Both the position numbers and the translations under genes were made by a program. The notes beneath the pieces are model-generated. The model was not told the origin of the DNA. It saw only the letters and a program-made list of their open reading frames with translations, and searched no databases. A stretch of DNA of 64,000 nt from Glandiceps talaboti. Its lineage: Eukaryota > Hemichordata > Enteropneusta > Spengelidae. The stretch is from assembly GCF_964340395.1 (NCBI RefSeq), contig NC_135559.1, positions 18,533,050 through 18,597,049 of the forward strand, read 5' to 3'. This document shows, one piece after another, positions 1-14,398 of this stretch (position 1 is the stretch's first letter; each line of letters starts with the position of its first letter).

Positions 1-685
1 CACCATATCTCACACATTAGAATTAAATTGTTATCAACATCTCAGTAGTAAATACAGAAACTTATCATTGAAGGAATGAAAGTTTTCCATTGAAATTTGG
101 TTAGAGGTGCGAAAATGAAGTTCAGCAATCGCATTGACGCCATACCCCCCCCCCCCCCCAATGAACAAAGTTCGCTTATTAAGCTTGTGTGACATCATGC
201 GATCATCTCTAATGAAAGTATATTGAAAATATTAGTATGTGTAATACGTATACTCTTTAATTGCAATCTATTTAAAAGCTGACAAGTTGTCTCTATCACA
301 CATCTCCTTAACAAAACTCGTAGATACATCATTTTTTTAATGGCCTTTATGAACAAAAGAATCATGATCACGTAAGTGACACGACTGTTTATGCACAGAA
401 CAAAAAAAAAACAGCAGATGTGAAAAATAGTACAAAAAGCCAATACAATGTTCCCCATCAGATGTTAAAAAGTTGACACATAAATAACTAGCATGTACTC
501 CCACAGTCTGTCAAATTTATTACGCCAATTACATGTAATGGGAAACATATTTTCACTTTACAATGAATAATTACGTTGTTCAACATTTAGTCATATATAA
601 TATGGATATTGAAAACATTTGTTTTGACATCACAGGTACCAGCTGTGAATACAAGTTTAAATAAAGTATTCTATATTTATTTCAG
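1..685 (+). other. POLA1 intron (partial), no exon seen
   Basis: This is unique AT-rich sequence upstream of the first recognisable POLA1 exon. A run of 15 C residues lies at 145-159. No other splice-bounded conserved frame was found. Confidence 0.6.
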
Positions 686-2116
<1,431 letters not shown>

Positions 2117-2342
2117 ATAACTTTTAATCATGTTTTATTGTTCCATGCTCATATCTCAGAAAGTTATGTTTTACAACTGTGCAAATCTGTCTTTTTGTTA
2201 TGAAAGGTCTCGCGGCCCATCACACATAAATTGACACTACAGTAGATTGCCTATCAGTAAATAGTTGGTAATTATTCATGGTTTGAATTTACATATGTAA
2301 ATTACCCATTGTTATATCAATGCATAATGATATGTAAATTAG

Positions 2343-2575
2343 TTATAGTAAAGTTACTTTATTAGAATCTATTTTTTGAAGCGACTATAGTTTTCGTCTG
2401 AATCATTCAGATGCAGCAGCATAATCATGTTATGCCGTTTGCCGTTTCTATTACGAGGTCACCTGACCAAACGGCATAACATCATTACGCTGACGATGTC
2501 TGAGTGATTCGGATGAAAGCTACGTAGTTGCATCAAAAAACTAGATTCCAATAAAGGTAACTTCACTATTACCAC
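2343..2575. mobile_element. MITE-like long inverted repeat in POLA1 3' flank
   Basis: The left arm (about 2343-2440, starting TTATAGTAAAGTTACTTTAT and ending TGTTATGCCGTTT) matches the reverse complement of the right arm (about 2470-2575) over roughly 95 bp with scattered mismatches. A loop of about 30 bp separates them. There is no coding capacity. Size and structure fit a miniature inverted-repeat element. It begins about 230 bp after the POLA1 stop, so it probably lies in the 3'UTR. The right arm contains AATAAA at 2550-2555, the nearest canonical poly(A) signal on this strand that I noticed. Confidence 0.7.
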
Positions 2576-3632
2576 TATAAATAATGGAATCAAAACATCA
2601 ATTTCTATTCTGAAATGTAAATTGTTACGTGAATTTATGTTTAAAATGTTCATTTTCGAGATTCCTGGATTAGATGTGCAAATTTAGTACCAAATTTTTA
2701 TTTGGCTAACTTTGACATGAGTGTCAGAGTTCCAAAATTTGGACTTTATTTTGTACATAAACTGGACAGCTAGATTTGATGAATGGTTTTCATATCACTT
2801 GGTGATTTATCATCGTATATATATATATATTGGACAGTTTCAACATGTTATCTTTTTTGTTCAGTGGAGAGTTAACTACCTCGACTTTTTGAATCCTTGT
2901 CCAAACATAGAACCGTTACTATTGACACTTGTAATACAGAAATACATGACAGACTACATATTGTACATGGAGACAGATTTTACAGCAAGCACAAATGTAC
3001 ACATCCACTAAAGTGTGTTGATAAAAGTCAGACTATGTATATAATGAAGTGTTTTTTGTTCCGTAAATAACTTGGAACACCTCAGCTGTTACAAATCGGG
3101 GTTAGAATCATCTTTGTTAGGTCAGAAACAAAGATGGATTTATATTGGGGGTTGTCAAACAAAATAAAACAGCTTTGATGTGAATACTTTATGTCGTATC
3201 TTTTTGTTGTGTTTTTTTTTCCTGTTTGTATGTCTTTAAAGTGAGACAAGTAGAGTTTATAATATGTTTTACTCGGGTGTAAATATTATGACAGAACCCT
3301 GTGACGCGTGAGTGCAAGTGTGGTGTACTTGGGGTATTTGCATGAGTGCGTACAGTGTCCTCTGTGGCCATACTTTCATGTGCATAGGGAGTGAAAATGC
3401 AGCAAAAAAAACACTGCAAGAACGAGTGCAAATATCGCTGAGTACCCACATTGGAACTCATGTGGCATGTGGTTCTGTTATTGCATATGTTTATCCGAAA
3501 CAATAGATTTCCGTAAAACTTACACTATGAGATCACATGCTTTCTTATAGAGCAAATGATCACATCCTCATTTGCATATCATTTGCATGCAGGTATGCAA
3601 TAATGTTTTTGGTATTGCACTGCAGAGCAAAT
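2576..3632. other. Intergenic/3' flanking sequence, no gene seen
   Basis: No conserved frame was recognised. An AATAAA at about 3163 could serve a longer POLA1 3'UTR. The segment 3626-3667 shares a roughly 40-bp word with 63132-63173 (see the 55-bp array). Confidence 0.5.
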
Positions 3633-4128
3633 ACCACTAGTATGCACATGCACCAGTGCAAGTAATCTCTGGTACATATGTAATAATACCACTAGTATGC
3701 GCACACACCAGTGCAAGTAATCTCTGGTACATATGTAATAATACCACTAATACCCTCACACACCGGTGTGAGTAATCTCTGGTACATATGTAATAATACC
3801 ACTAATACCCTCACACACCGGTGTGAGTAATCTCTGGTACATATGTAATAATACCACTAATACCCTCACACACCAGTGTAAGTAATCTCTGGTACATATG
3901 TAATAATACCACTAGTATGCACACACACACCAGTGCAAGTAATCTCTGGTACATATGTAATAATACCACTAATACCCTCACACACCGGTGTGAGTAATCT
4001 CTGGTACATATGTAATAACCACTAGTACCCTCGCACACCGGTGCAAGTAATCTCTGGTACATATGTAATAATACCACTAGTATGCACACACACCGGTGTA
4101 AGTAATCTCTGGTACATATGTAATAATT
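3633..4128 (+). repeat. 55-bp minisatellite, nine units
   Basis: Units start at 3633, 3688, 3743, 3798, 3853, 3908, 3965, 4018 and 4073. The unit reads ACCACTAGTATGCACACACA, then CCGGTGTGAGTAATCTCTGG and TACATATGTAATAAT. Two variants alternate (CTAGTATGCAC and CTAATACCCTC). Units are adjacent with no unique spacers. The antisense open frame through it is only a by-product of the period. Confidence 0.95.
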
Positions 4129-5238
4129 CATTGAACCTGGAGTGAACTATACTAGTTTATACATTTTTGGGGGGTAAATTTTAATGTCGGTTAAAAAAAA
4201 TACAAGTTGAGTACTAAGAGGCATATGAAATCATCACTTGTAATTGAATGAACTCAATCCTGGTATTTAGAAATATTTCTTAAAAAGTCAAAGACTGACA
4301 GTTTGCAGTCAAAAGCTCTCAGCCTATCAAAGTATGTTGTGTTTATTGGTTAAAAGTTTAGTACTCTCAATGGCATTTTGTTGTACTATACTGAAGTGGC
4401 AGGGAAACTGCTTTGATGCTATCAAGTGTGCTGATGTCAATACAATTTGAATATCATCAAAGGCATGTATTGATATCAATATACTATTTTTGTTTACTGA
4501 TTTATGTAATTATTTTTACTGCAGTCAAACAGCTGATAAACTTAGATTTTGCAACATTAAAGGTGCACTAGCTGCAACTTGGACTTGAAACTGTTTTGTT
4601 AGATATACTGACTTACTCATAATATTGTACACCCTGAGATGTAATAAATCATCTATTGGTAAATGTATTTGTGTAGCAGTACACACAGTATGGTGTGCTA
4701 CATCCAATCAAATTTATTTTTAGGTCCATACCCAAAACTCAGCACCACAATGAATAATTTCAACTTATTACTATACAACTTATAGATGAAATAGACCTCT
4801 AATTATCTTGTACAGTGTCTAATAATTGGTATTTTAACAAATTTCAGTAAACACTTTGTTGTTTGTCAGATTGACAAAAAACTCCAGTTACAGCCAGCGC
4901 ATCTTTAATGTTACATCTCTTCATTGACATGAATTAAATCATCATCAGGCTTTGTTAACATGTTGATGACACAATTGAGTTTCATCAACATTTTAGAATA
5001 CATAAATTATGTTGCCAAATCATTTACATATTCTGCTAAATACCAGTTTGAAGTTCTACCAATATCAAGTAATGTATTAAGTATGCTTCAGTAAGTACAA
5101 ATATATTGGTGTCTTGTATATGCAGTAAAAAAAACACCCACCCCCAAAAATTCACCCAGTAAGCCATATTTTATGCACCACTGACTCACAGAAACTTCTT
5201 TTTGCACACCGACACTGTGTATTCCGCTATCCATTACC
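4129..5238. other. Intergenic stretch, nothing recognised
   Basis: AT-rich single-copy sequence without splice-bounded conserved frames or structured repeats that I can see. Confidence 0.5.
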
Positions 5239-7320
5239 ATGGAATTCACAAAGAAACCCACTTTCTATCAGTTTGACAAAAAAAAATTGTGGTTTTCCAT
5301 CCGTCACCACCCTAGTTTTACCCCATTCCATCTCTCGCATCACCCCATTAGTTTTATCAGATTCCACCCCTCATGTCACCCCGCTAGTTTTAATGGATTC
5401 CAACCCCTCACATCACCCCTGTCCATTTTTCCAGATTCCATCCCTCATCACCCCTGTTCATTTTACCAGATTCCACCCCTCACATCACCCCAGTTCATTT
5501 TAACAGATTCCACCCCTCACATCACCCCTGTTCATTTTTCCAGATTCCATCCCTCATCACCCCTGTTCATTTTAACAGATTCCACCCCTCACATCATCCC
5601 CTGTTCATTTTATCAGATTCCACCCCTCACATCACCCCTGTTCATTTTAACAGATTCCACCCCTCACATCACCCCTGTTCATTTTAACAGATTTCACCCC
5701 TCTCTTCATTTCACCAGATTCCACCCCTTACATCATGTCTGTTCATTTTACCAGATTCTACCCCTCACATCACCCCAGTTCATTTTACCAGTGATTCCAC
5801 CCCTCACATCACCCCAGTTCAATTTACCAGATTCTACCCCTCACGTCACCCCAGTTCATTTTACCAGATTCCACCCCTCACATCACCCCTGTTCATTTTA
5901 CCAGATTCTACCCCTCACATCACCCCAGTTCATTTTACCAGATTCCACCCCTCACATCACCCCAGTTCATTTTACCAGATTTCACCCCTTACATCATGTC
6001 TGTTCATTTTACCAGATTCCACCCCTCACATCACCCCTGTTCATTTTACCAGATTCTACCCCTCACATCACCCCTGTTCATTTTACCAGATTCTACCCCT
6101 CACATCACCCCAGTTCAGTTTACCAGATTCTACCCCTCACATCCCCCCAGTTCATTTTACCAGATTCCACCCCTCACATCACCCCTGTCCATGGAATTCA
6201 CAAAGAAACCCACTTTCTATCAGTTTGACAAAAAAAAATTGTGGTTTTCCATCCGTCACCACCCTAGTTTTACCCCATTCCATCTCTCGCATCACCCCAT
6301 TAGTTTTATCAGATTCCACCCCTCATGTCACCCCGCTAGTTTTAATGGATTCCAACCCCTCACATCACCCCTGTCCATTTTTCCAGATTCCATCCCTCAT
6401 CACCCCTGTTCATTTTACCAGATTCCACCCCTCACATCACCCCAGTTCATTTTAACAGATTCCACCCCTCACATCACCCCTGTTCATTTTTCCAGATTCC
6501 ATCCCTCATCACCCCTGTTCATTTTAACAGATTCCACCCCTCACATCATCCCCTGTTCATTTTATCAGATTCCACCCCTCACATCACCCCTGTTCATTTT
6601 AACAGATTCCACCCCTCACATCACCCCTGTTCATTTTAACAGATTCCACCCCTCACATCACCCCTGTTCATTTTAACAGATTTCACCCCTCTCTTCATTT
6701 CACCAGATTCCACCCCTTACATCATGTCTGTTCATTTTACCAGATTCTACCCCTCACATCACCCCAGTTCATTTTACCAGTGATTCCACCCCTCACATCA
6801 CCCCAGTTCAATTTACCAGATTCTACCCCTCACGTCACCCCAGTTCATTTTACCAGATTCCACCCCTCACATCACCCCTGTTCATTTTACCAGATTCTAC
6901 CCCTCACATCACCCCAGTTCATTTTACCAGATTCCACCCCTCACATCACCCCAGTTCATTTTACCAGATTTCACCCCTTACATCATGTCTGTTCATTTTA
7001 CCAGATTCCACCCCTCACATCACCCCTGTTCATTTTACCAGATTCTACCCCTCACATCACCCCTGTTCATTTTACCAGATTCTACCCCTCACATCACCCC
7101 AGTTCAGTTTACCAGATTCTACCCCTCACATCCCCCCAGTTCATTTTACCAGATTCCACCCCTCACATCACCCCTGTTCATTTTACCAGATTCTACCCCT
7201 CACATCACCCCAGTTCATTTTACCAGATTCCACCCCTCACATCACCCCAGTTCATTTTACCAGATTCCACCCCTCACATCACCCCAGTTCATTTTACCAG
7301 TGATTCCACCCCTCTGTTCG
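5239..7320 (+). repeat. 37-bp minisatellite with 952-bp higher-order duplication
   Basis: The basic 37-bp unit reads CATTTTACCAGATTCCACCC then CTCACATCACCCCTGTT. The whole block from 5239 (ATGGAATTCACAAAGAAACC) is repeated from 6191, giving a 952-bp direct duplication. Both copies include the non-repetitive leader around TTTGACAAAAAAAAATTGTG. Copy B (6191 to about 7179) has one extra 37-bp unit near 6630 and is otherwise almost identical to copy A (5239-6190), so the duplication is recent. The array continues to 7320. Pro/His/Phe-rich open frames through the block come from the repeat and are not called as genes. Confidence 0.95.
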
Positions 7321-8596
7321 AGGGTTCCTAAACCATGTAATTAGCAAACACAGTAAAACTCGTGTAACTGTAGTTCAGCTTCCAAAGTATGTTCTACTAT
7401 CATGAAGTGATGAAAATTCCATCCTATTTTTTCTTCCATGTGTCCTGCTGTCTGTGGCTCCATTTTCTTTCGGGGAATTCGTGTGGCACTACCACAAACT
7501 TGTAACTTAAAACGACCCTGGTTTACGACCCCGGGCGGACAGCGTGTACATAAAAAAAAAGAACCTTGTACACATTTGCGACAAAATACCCCATAGCCCA
7601 ATAAAAGTGTACATGCCATTGTTAAAAGCTTGAGTGTAATGGATTTTTGTATGTTTCCCACACTAGTTGACTATTACAGCACTATTGTAGAATATTTTAT
7701 AAAGCAAACAAGTAATAGTCTGTCACTCTTCTCGTTTCATTAATCAGTTACCCATGGTTACCCATGCGAAACCTACAGGTGCTACGGTTGCATGGGGCTG
7801 TCTAACATCCGGGATATATAGTGGGCTGACCAATCAGAAAGCAGTCGGTATCACCGCCGGATACAATACCCATAGAGTGTCTGTAAAGCCTGGTCGAGTC
7901 TCAGAGGACAAAAGTCCCAAACTTGAAAAGACATCTTAAGAAAGAAAAAGAACTGCTTTGGTTAAACGCAGACCAAGTCTAACAAAAAAAGTGTGTGGTT
8001 CCGATTACGCTCAATTTTAGAATAGGTGGGGAAGTTACGGATTGGTCATTTTATTTTATTTTGTAATATAAATTTTCATATGTGAGTGTCTAGTTCAGGT
8101 AGTTATGTTTTCCGTTGTTTTCCATTTAGTCTCTGTGCTATTGCTTCCTTCTCATCAGATGTACAACCATTATAGATCGGAAGAACAGTTTTATATTGTC
8201 TTTTTAAGTTGATGTCAGTTTCCACATCCACTATTTGTTGCGAGACTTCACAATTTTTGCAATTTTATTTTAAAAAGTTTAGGTTAAAATGTTAAGTTAG
8301 TTTAGGCCTAATAAAACTAATTCCTGGGGATTAGGTCTACAATTAACTTGTCTTATAGTTTTTTGATATTATTTGATTTGGCATGGTTACTGTAATGTGA
8401 TAAGCTGTGAAGATGAGATGATGAAAGTTTCTTAGAAGACAACGTTTCTTGTAAAGTTGGCGATGAAAACTACGGACAGGAATAAATCAACAGTATCGTG
8501 AATTGTCTATAGACCGTTAAATCCGGTTTTGAATATTGTAAACCACAGGGAGCCAGGAAACAAAAACATCAAACATCAAACAAACAAACAAACAAA

Positions 8597-8638
<42 letters not shown>

Positions 8639-9123
8639 TAATATGAGTGAGTCGGTACTAAATTAAATACAATACACATATGAGTAGCTTGCTTTCATTA
8701 CACCATGCACGAGCATACAAATATTACTCTGGTCGTTCTACGTCACGACAACGCGTGTCTACGTCACTGGTTCTGCTGTGTTCAGACATAAGTCAAAACG
8801 TTCAAAATTGCCATCACTTTCATCACTGTTTTTCTTTTATGTTACTGGCGCTGGTATAATGATGTTATTCTCAAATATTTGTTTAATTCAGCCGGAAAAT
8901 ACTCGTGACCTACTCGTAACTCGTCTATCGACTCGTATTGATAAAGACGCCTTAGGTCACTCGTAGTTTCTTTGGCTTAACACAGGAAAATATTGGGGAA
9001 ATAATATCTATACTTTGATGGGCCTCTATATACTAAATAAAACTATGTATATATCCCTACTACCTATAGGATATACAGTGTAGGTCCGTGTACATATACT
9101 GCATGGTGTATACTTTAACTAAC

Positions 9124-9125
<2 letters not shown>
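7321..9125. other. Intergenic stretch with (AAAC)/(AC)n tract
   Basis: Mostly single-copy sequence with no recognised gene. An AAAC run followed by (AC)n lies at about 8578-8636. A CCAAT motif and the TATA-like GATATATAG near 7815-7840 were noted, but no transcription unit follows them. Confidence 0.5.
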
Positions 9126-9166
<41 letters not shown>

Positions 9167-9268
9167 GTACGTGTGTGTGTGTTTGTTTGTCTATCTATCT
9201 ATTTGTTTGTTTGTTTGTTTGTTTGTGTGTGTGTGTGTTTGTTTGTTTGTTTGTTTGTTTGTTTGTTT
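9126..9268. repeat. (TG)n / (TTTG)n compound microsatellite
   Basis: GT dinucleotides pass into GTTT tetranucleotides, then GTGT and GTTT again. Confidence 0.97.
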
Positions 9269-10034
9269 ACTTATAACATTGTTCTTAGGCCATATCTGCT
9301 GACACATCAATATGCTTGAGTTTCTTATTAGATGTCTGACCACCTTCAACTTTCGTCTATTGGAACGTTGTCGTTTATTGCAGTGTTTCTTTTCGTCTAT
9401 ATCTCAACTTTTCTCTGTCACGTTTAAAATTCTTAATGTTGATACTGTAAATACGTTTAACGGGATTATTCACCCAGTTGAAATATCGAGACAAAGGTTG
9501 CACAGGGTGAAGGTACGAAAGCTGTGTCACAAAAACCAGAGTGTGTGATTCGTGACTTGAATAGTAATTAGATAATTTGCATAATCCGGTGACATTAAGT
9601 TGACAAAGGTGTCTACTTACCTTTGACACTCTATTTCAAGATTATATGGTTATCTTTAAGTATGCATAATTCAATTTTTAATATGAAATGGCACATCACT
9701 ACCATAACGTCATATTGCCATGTACAAGCATAAAGGTACTTACACCAATGACACTATCATGTAGGCATGACGACATGACTTGCATATTAATGACGTAACT
9801 ACCATTTTGTGTTTTAACTCTGTTAGTAATACATTGTATACTTATATCAGTGACTTCACTTCAAACTTCACTGACTCATACGCCTACGGTTGAAGTTGAA
9901 TTATGCATCTTAAGTACTTTATTTGCATAGTTATTAACACATTCACTGGTACAGCTTCTAATTACGGTAGCTTAGTCTTTTTATCAACTGGACGCCGCCT
10001 TAAGATGTGTTAATTGAAATGGCATGTTTACGCT

Positions 10035-10038
<4 letters not shown>

Positions 10039-10114
<76 letters not shown>

Positions 10115-10170
10115 ATATATATATATATATTATATTATATTATATTATATTGTATTATATTATATTATAT
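10039..10170. repeat. (TA)n and (TATAT)n microsatellite
   Basis: A pure TA run of about 70 bp is followed by GTATGTATA, more TA and then TATAT pentamers. Such tracts extrude easily and are often mis-sized in assemblies. Confidence 0.97.
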
Positions 10171-13100
10171 TTCAATCGTGTGTATAAAGTTTTATTAAGA
10201 GAATATTGATATGCAAAACTAGAACTTTATCGGATTATTTCTGTCGATGCTAGTATGTCCATAATTATGCACGATCGAACTTTGTGTACATCGACGGTTT
10301 CTACTGGAACAAGGCTGTGTGAGTTAACTCCGTGCACGCGCAGAGAGTTCATTAATTCACTAACATTGACGCGGTGACATCGGGCCAGGTGTTGCTACTC
10401 TTGTTGAAAATCAAGTAGATTTTTGTGATGAAGTTTTGCTACTTAAAAGTCGTTTAGTAACGAACTCTCGCTATTCAACATTGAATACCAACATAGATGC
10501 AGAACAGATTGACTCTCTTTCCTCGACGATACAGTGTCGGGTCGGATCGTCCAAAGTCACTTGGCAACCGTATGCCGTCTTCGCTATTTCTCACGTTTCG
10601 AAGTAAATCGAGAACGCGATCTTCAAAATTGGATCAAATAGTTTACATAAACAACCGCAAATTGAAGTATTTAACAAGTGGCCGATGTTTACACGCCTAA
10701 CTGAAGAAATGAAAACGGAAAAAAATCGACAGATGTACCGGGAGTCGTTTCACCTATTTGCACACCTGGGCTGACTCACTTAAGACGACTGAATCAAAAG
10801 AGACCGGAGTGTAAGCAAAGCAAGCCGACACTGATTATCAGCGCCTACAGACAAACACGTAGAAATAAACATTGACACAGTCAGATACATGAAATGCACA
10901 CACAAGAAATGAGAAAGAAACACAAACGAGAGTAAATGAAAGAAATGAACGCGACCGAATGAAATTGACAAACTACGACCCCGGTACTCTCTTCGCTGCA
11001 CATATGTCCCCGCCGCACCACCGTTAATTGCTGCGGAGGGTGTTACTAGCTTTTGTAATGTGTGCACCGGATTAGAACCTCATACTCGTGGACATATGTC
11101 ACTTGTTATACGCACAGTGTTTTTTTTTATTCTATTAATAGGGAGAATAGCGAGGCAAATGGCGCTAGAATGTAAACTAGATTCTTACATTTTCGTTTGT
11201 GGAAGGTAAACATTGAGAAGGCAGACTGTTTTGCGAATCAACACGTCTGTGTAGATTTCTTTGTGATATCAAAACTCGTTCAAATTTTATTTATATCTCC
11301 AACATTTGTCATATCTCGGGAGAAATCAATCATTGAAATGTACTTTAACGGTAGACACACGTGTTACAATATCACGATCCCATGATTAAACAAAATAATG
11401 AATCAATTTCGCTAATTTGATTTTTTTTTGGTCGTCTATTTCTCAAGTTTGGAAATGTACATTGTTGATGTGACAAAGATGTGCGAACAAGTAATGAATA
11501 GAGGGGTATTTCCGTTTCCAAAATTCCAATGAAATTAGTGAATACACTTTAAAGTTTGTATTTAATCTAAATAAGTTAATCAAGGGATTGTCAATGAATG
11601 GGACGTCTCGTCGATAAATTGGCTTGTTAAGTTTGACTGACTGGAGACGAGGAATTCATCTTAAAAACGAACTTGTGATGACCCTCTTTTTTTTTATTTT
11701 TCCTTGCTTTTCATGCAGTAATGAGGAAAGTTGTTGCGCCGCTTGGTTGTTTATCTTGGCTATATGGCCTGACCCACTCAAGGGAAAAATCGATCTCGTT
11801 TCTCTTTTAGGGATCTGTTTGTAAAGGCATTTAATTTACAGAAAAGTCTCGCTATTGGCAATATGTTTGACTTCGCAGACTATTTTGTTTCTTCACACTG
11901 CCGATTACACCATTGAGTTTTAATCAAATTAACACCTGTTATAATGTACTGTCATTCAAGACACCCAATGTTGTTCTTGCTTTCATCCACCAATCTTTTC
12001 AAGTGATCACGTCTCGTCAAGAAGGTGTTGAAACGAAAGCCGCAACCGACCCATTTCATTTCATCCGTGTTTTGTCTCCGCAATCGCTATTGATTTGATT
12101 CAATGATGCGTCATATTGCGAGTGTATTGCCTATACTCGCAATTAACTCTTCATTATCTTCAAGTTACCACCTGAAATTTAGTGACCAAAAATTACCGTT
12201 TTGGAAGGAAATTTTAGCGAATTTTTCGTTCATTTTAGAGGACAATTGTTTGAAATTTACCTTCTCATGAATTTGTGCCAAAATGAAGGCAATAAAAGGC
12301 AAAACAGATTCGGGACCGTTCTGAAATTCTTGCAGGTTTCTGTTAGGTTTTGACGACGGCAAAACCCCAGGCTCGTTCGCAAACGTGTTTGAACAAAAGA
12401 TGTTGTACATTGTTTTTAAAAGATAAATTACATGTTTATTTTAGACCAGTTACAGGGACGAAGCAATTGTTTATATCGATTGGTCGGAATCGATAAAGAA
12501 GTATACAATGATCAGATTACAAGGAGTCTTTTTAGAAAATTGTCCGCGGTGATTTTGTTTTATTTAGGTGAAAAGGGCCAATATTCATGAAGAGTAAGAT
12601 ATATTCCACTCATCATGCCAGAGTCGTATCACCGTGTGTACCGGCGTATACGTCCACATAAACTGTAAAATTTATCGTCGGTCAGCGACCGAGTTATTAG
12701 TGTTCTCGTAGTATTTGTTTATCTTAAATTGATAATTTCACTAACCGCACAATGCCAGTTTTTCAAAGAACCCCTCGTCTTTGAAAGTGACATGAGGCGG
12801 AGACAATAGCCACTTTCTAGTGGTTAAACATGGCAGTCTCACTGTTACAATTTCAATGGAGTGATGCGGGTCCTTAAAGTGACCGTGCACGTGGCGAAAA
12901 CGACGAGGCTGTTGGTCAACCTAATTAATTATAGCAAATTGGAGAGTCCTGTGTGCACAGGTTTTCCACTAATATTGTTTCGTCTGACCGCGTTGTTGTT
13001 TGTTCACCAGTTTTTTTTATTTTGTCCTGTGTTCAGTAATTCCCTATATTCATCCCAAGTCCACAAAGGACTATACTAAGTGACAAGTACAGTTTGATAA

Positions 13101-13354
13101 ATGAAATATACATAGTGTGGTTTCTGTGCTGTGTGAACAATGTATTTTCACCAGTTTGAGACACCGTGTCTCCAGTTTAGGTACATGCAATGTTCATGTA
13201 CACTGGTATTGTAGTATTTCCGTGGAGTAAGCTAAGTGTGCTTCGAGAAGGTTTGTTGGTTAGATGAGAATAATTAACGAATTAATGATTTTCTTTGCCG
13301 TGATGCTGTTTACTATATTGTGCTTTAGCATTAAATTGTATTATATCCCTTGTC
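10171..13354. other. Single-copy intergenic DNA between POLA1 and Arx
   Basis: This is the longest low-repeat stretch between the two convergent genes. No splice-bounded conserved reading frame was recognised on either strand. Several short open frames (for example 10497-10700 +) lack codon bias or family motifs. By analogy with the vertebrate POLA1-ARX interval it is a plausible place for non-coding regulatory elements, but nothing in the sequence alone proves this. Confidence 0.4.
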
Positions 13355-13501
13355 GTGCTGTGCTGTGCTGTGCTGTGCTGTGTTGTGTTGTGTTGTGTGG
13401 TGTGGTGTTGTGTGGTGTTGTGTGGTGTGGTGTTGTGTGGTGTGGTGTTGTGTTGTGTTGTGTTGTGTTGTGTTGTGTTGTGTTGTGTTGTGTTGTGTTG
13501 T
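13355..13501. repeat. (TGTTG/TGCTG/TGTGG) pentanucleotide array
   Basis: Degenerate pentamers change from TGTGC to TGTTG to TGTGG and back to TGTTG. A related array lies at 35224-35420. Cys/Val-rich frames are artefacts. Confidence 0.95.
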
Positions 13502-13784
13502 GAACGGTGTGATACATGTAGCGAGGTGGGTTTGAAATTGAGATATGGAGACACTGGGAGATGATTTACTTTTCTGATGCCGATATTCTGTGCTGCATCC
13601 ATTTTATACTGTAGTGCTACAATGTGGTGCGATGTGGTGTATTGTGTTGTGATATGACGTGTTATATGTTGTTGTGTTATGACTTAGACCATTAAAAGAA
13701 AACTTTAGTGGTCTGGGGTTATGATGACACGGTTGCGGTGCGGAGCTGTATTGTGTAATTAGGTGTGTTAAGTTTTATTGCAGT

Positions 13785-13968
13785 GTGTGTGCCTTTAATA
13801 CGATCACATAAGTTCTGTGCAGTGTGCCTTTAATACAATCACATACAGTTCTGTGCAGTGTGCCTTTAATACAATCACATACAGTTCTGTGCAGTGTGCC
13901 TTTAATACAATCACATACAGTTCTGTTCAGTGTGCCTTTAATACGATCACATGCAGTTCTGTACATTC
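13785..13968 (+). repeat. 36-bp minisatellite, five units
   Basis: The unit reads GTGTGCCTTTAATACAATCA then CATACAGTTCTGTGCA, with starts near 13788, 13822, 13858, 13894 and 13930. The period is a multiple of three, which explains open frames on both strands. Confidence 0.93.
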
Positions 13969-14251
13969 TCGCAAACTTTGTTATTTCTTCCGCGACACTA
14001 CACTTGGGCGGTGCTTCTTTGACGGCGAAGTAAAAGAGGATGTGGTTTACGACGATGAGTTCTGTGCTGCATCGTCACACCCTGTAATACGATCATTTAC
14101 ATCATAGTGTAACTATACAACTACACTTTGCTAACATCAAACTCAAACTGGCATAATTCGTCTCTTTATTCAACTGGTGTGTAATGATGTATATTTCTCT
14201 GGTCTGCAGGAAATACAACTGATATACAAATTTCGTTGTCACTTCACAGAC

Positions 14252-14398
<147 letters not shown>

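Noticed and set aside
3633-4128. Regularly spaced repeats that could be mistaken for a CRISPR array
   Set aside because: Units are directly adjacent 55-mers with no unique spacers, in a clearly eukaryotic genome with no cas genes.
5239-6228. 329-residue Pro/His/Phe-rich open frame
   Set aside because: It follows the 37-bp satellite; frames exist in several phases and on duplicated blocks, which is typical of repeats, not genes.
7815-7840. GATATATAG followed by GACCAATCAG, promoter-like words
   Set aside because: The spacing and order are wrong for a promoter on either strand, and no gene follows.
10497-11067. Two moderate open frames on opposite strands in a less AT-rich segment
   Set aside because: Neither shows family motifs or coding-like structure; kept only as part of the single-copy intergenic entry.
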